This document shows, in pieces, positions 63,935 through 64,000 of a stretch of DNA of 64,000 nucleotides. The DNA is from Enterococcus raffinosus (GTDB taxonomy: Bacteria > Bacillota > Bacilli > Lactobacillales > Enterococcaceae), in NCBI RefSeq assembly GCF_001886185.1, contig NZ_JXLA01000024.1:1-64000 (forward strand), written 5' to 3'. Position 1 is the first letter of the stretch. Every line of letters begins with the position of its first letter. Position numbers and translations under genes: made by a program. The notes below the pieces were generated by a model. That model was not told the origin of the DNA and ran no database searches. It worked only from the letters and a program-made list of their open reading frames with translations.

Positions 63935-64000
63935 CATTTTCTCCTTTCTTATGCTATATTTTTGATTGACTATTTTTTTGAAATCATTCACTAAAATAAG

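Overview
The window is a low-GC Gram-positive chromosome segment, most likely from Enterococcus. The basis is the gene style: strong AAGGAG-type ribosome-binding sites, LPXTG surface proteins with a class C sortase pilus operon, several PTS operons, a gldA-dhaMKL glycerol module, an Mga-type regulator and CcpA-type cre sites. I cannot fix the species from sequence alone. No tRNA, rRNA, CRISPR array, insertion sequence or phage gene was seen.

Layout. (1) 0.1-4.9 kb: an LPXTG adhesin with six C-terminal SpaA/Cna-B-type repeats. (2) 5.3-10.2 kb: a mannose-family PTS (IIA, IIB, IIC, IID) transcribed with a TarJ-like polyol-phosphate dehydrogenase, divergent from a DeoR repressor; ribitol is the best substrate guess. 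(3) 10.2-16 kb: a divergent Tag-type glycosylase, a VOC protein, an Mga-type regulator, a DUF975 membrane protein, and a LysR regulator divergent from a two-gene chromate-type transporter. (4) 16-26 kb: a sortase-dependent pilus operon (tip adhesin, minor pilin, major pilin, sortase C) read leftward from a clear promoter at about 25.94 kb, followed by LytTR, DUF3021 and winged-helix regulator genes. (5) 26-32 kb: a membrane MutS-like ATPase, a PadR/HAAS pair with its operator, an ABC-2 exporter and truA. (6) 31.8-39.1 kb: one long operon coding for a PRD activator, an M42 peptidase, PTS IIA-IIB-IIC of the lactose/cellobiose family, an M24 peptidase and a MalY/PatB-type PLP enzyme. It has no glycosidase. 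(7) 39.4-40.9 kb: an enolase paralogue broken by a frameshift and a stop codon, behind an intact-looking fluoride riboswitch. (8) 41-53.5 kb: housekeeping and redox genes, a UvrD-type helicase, and the glycerol module (PocR/AraC regulator, gldA, dhaM, dhaK, dhaL), then a 14-TM-type MFS exporter. (9) 53.6-64 kb: a secreted coiled-coil/CHAP peptidoglycan hydrolase, a neutral zinc metallopeptidase, and a 2.3-kilo-residue LPXTG adhesin with a predicted thioester domain and nine VaFE-type repeats, preceded by a regulator paralogous to the one next to the pilus operon.

How it fits together. Three cell-surface loci (five LPXTG proteins plus a sortase) share the window with several dedicated regulators. 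The two winged-helix regulators have receiver-like N-termini that lack the usual phosphoacceptor aspartate, and each sits beside a surface locus. The carbohydrate operons carry cre-like boxes, consistent with CcpA control. The most noteworthy observations are the fluoride-riboswitch enolase pseudogene, the peptidase-containing PTS operon, and the thioester/VaFE giant adhesin with its atypical regulator.

Start codons were moved inward wherever a ribosome-binding site clearly favoured an internal start. Product names come from recognised family motifs, not from database searches.
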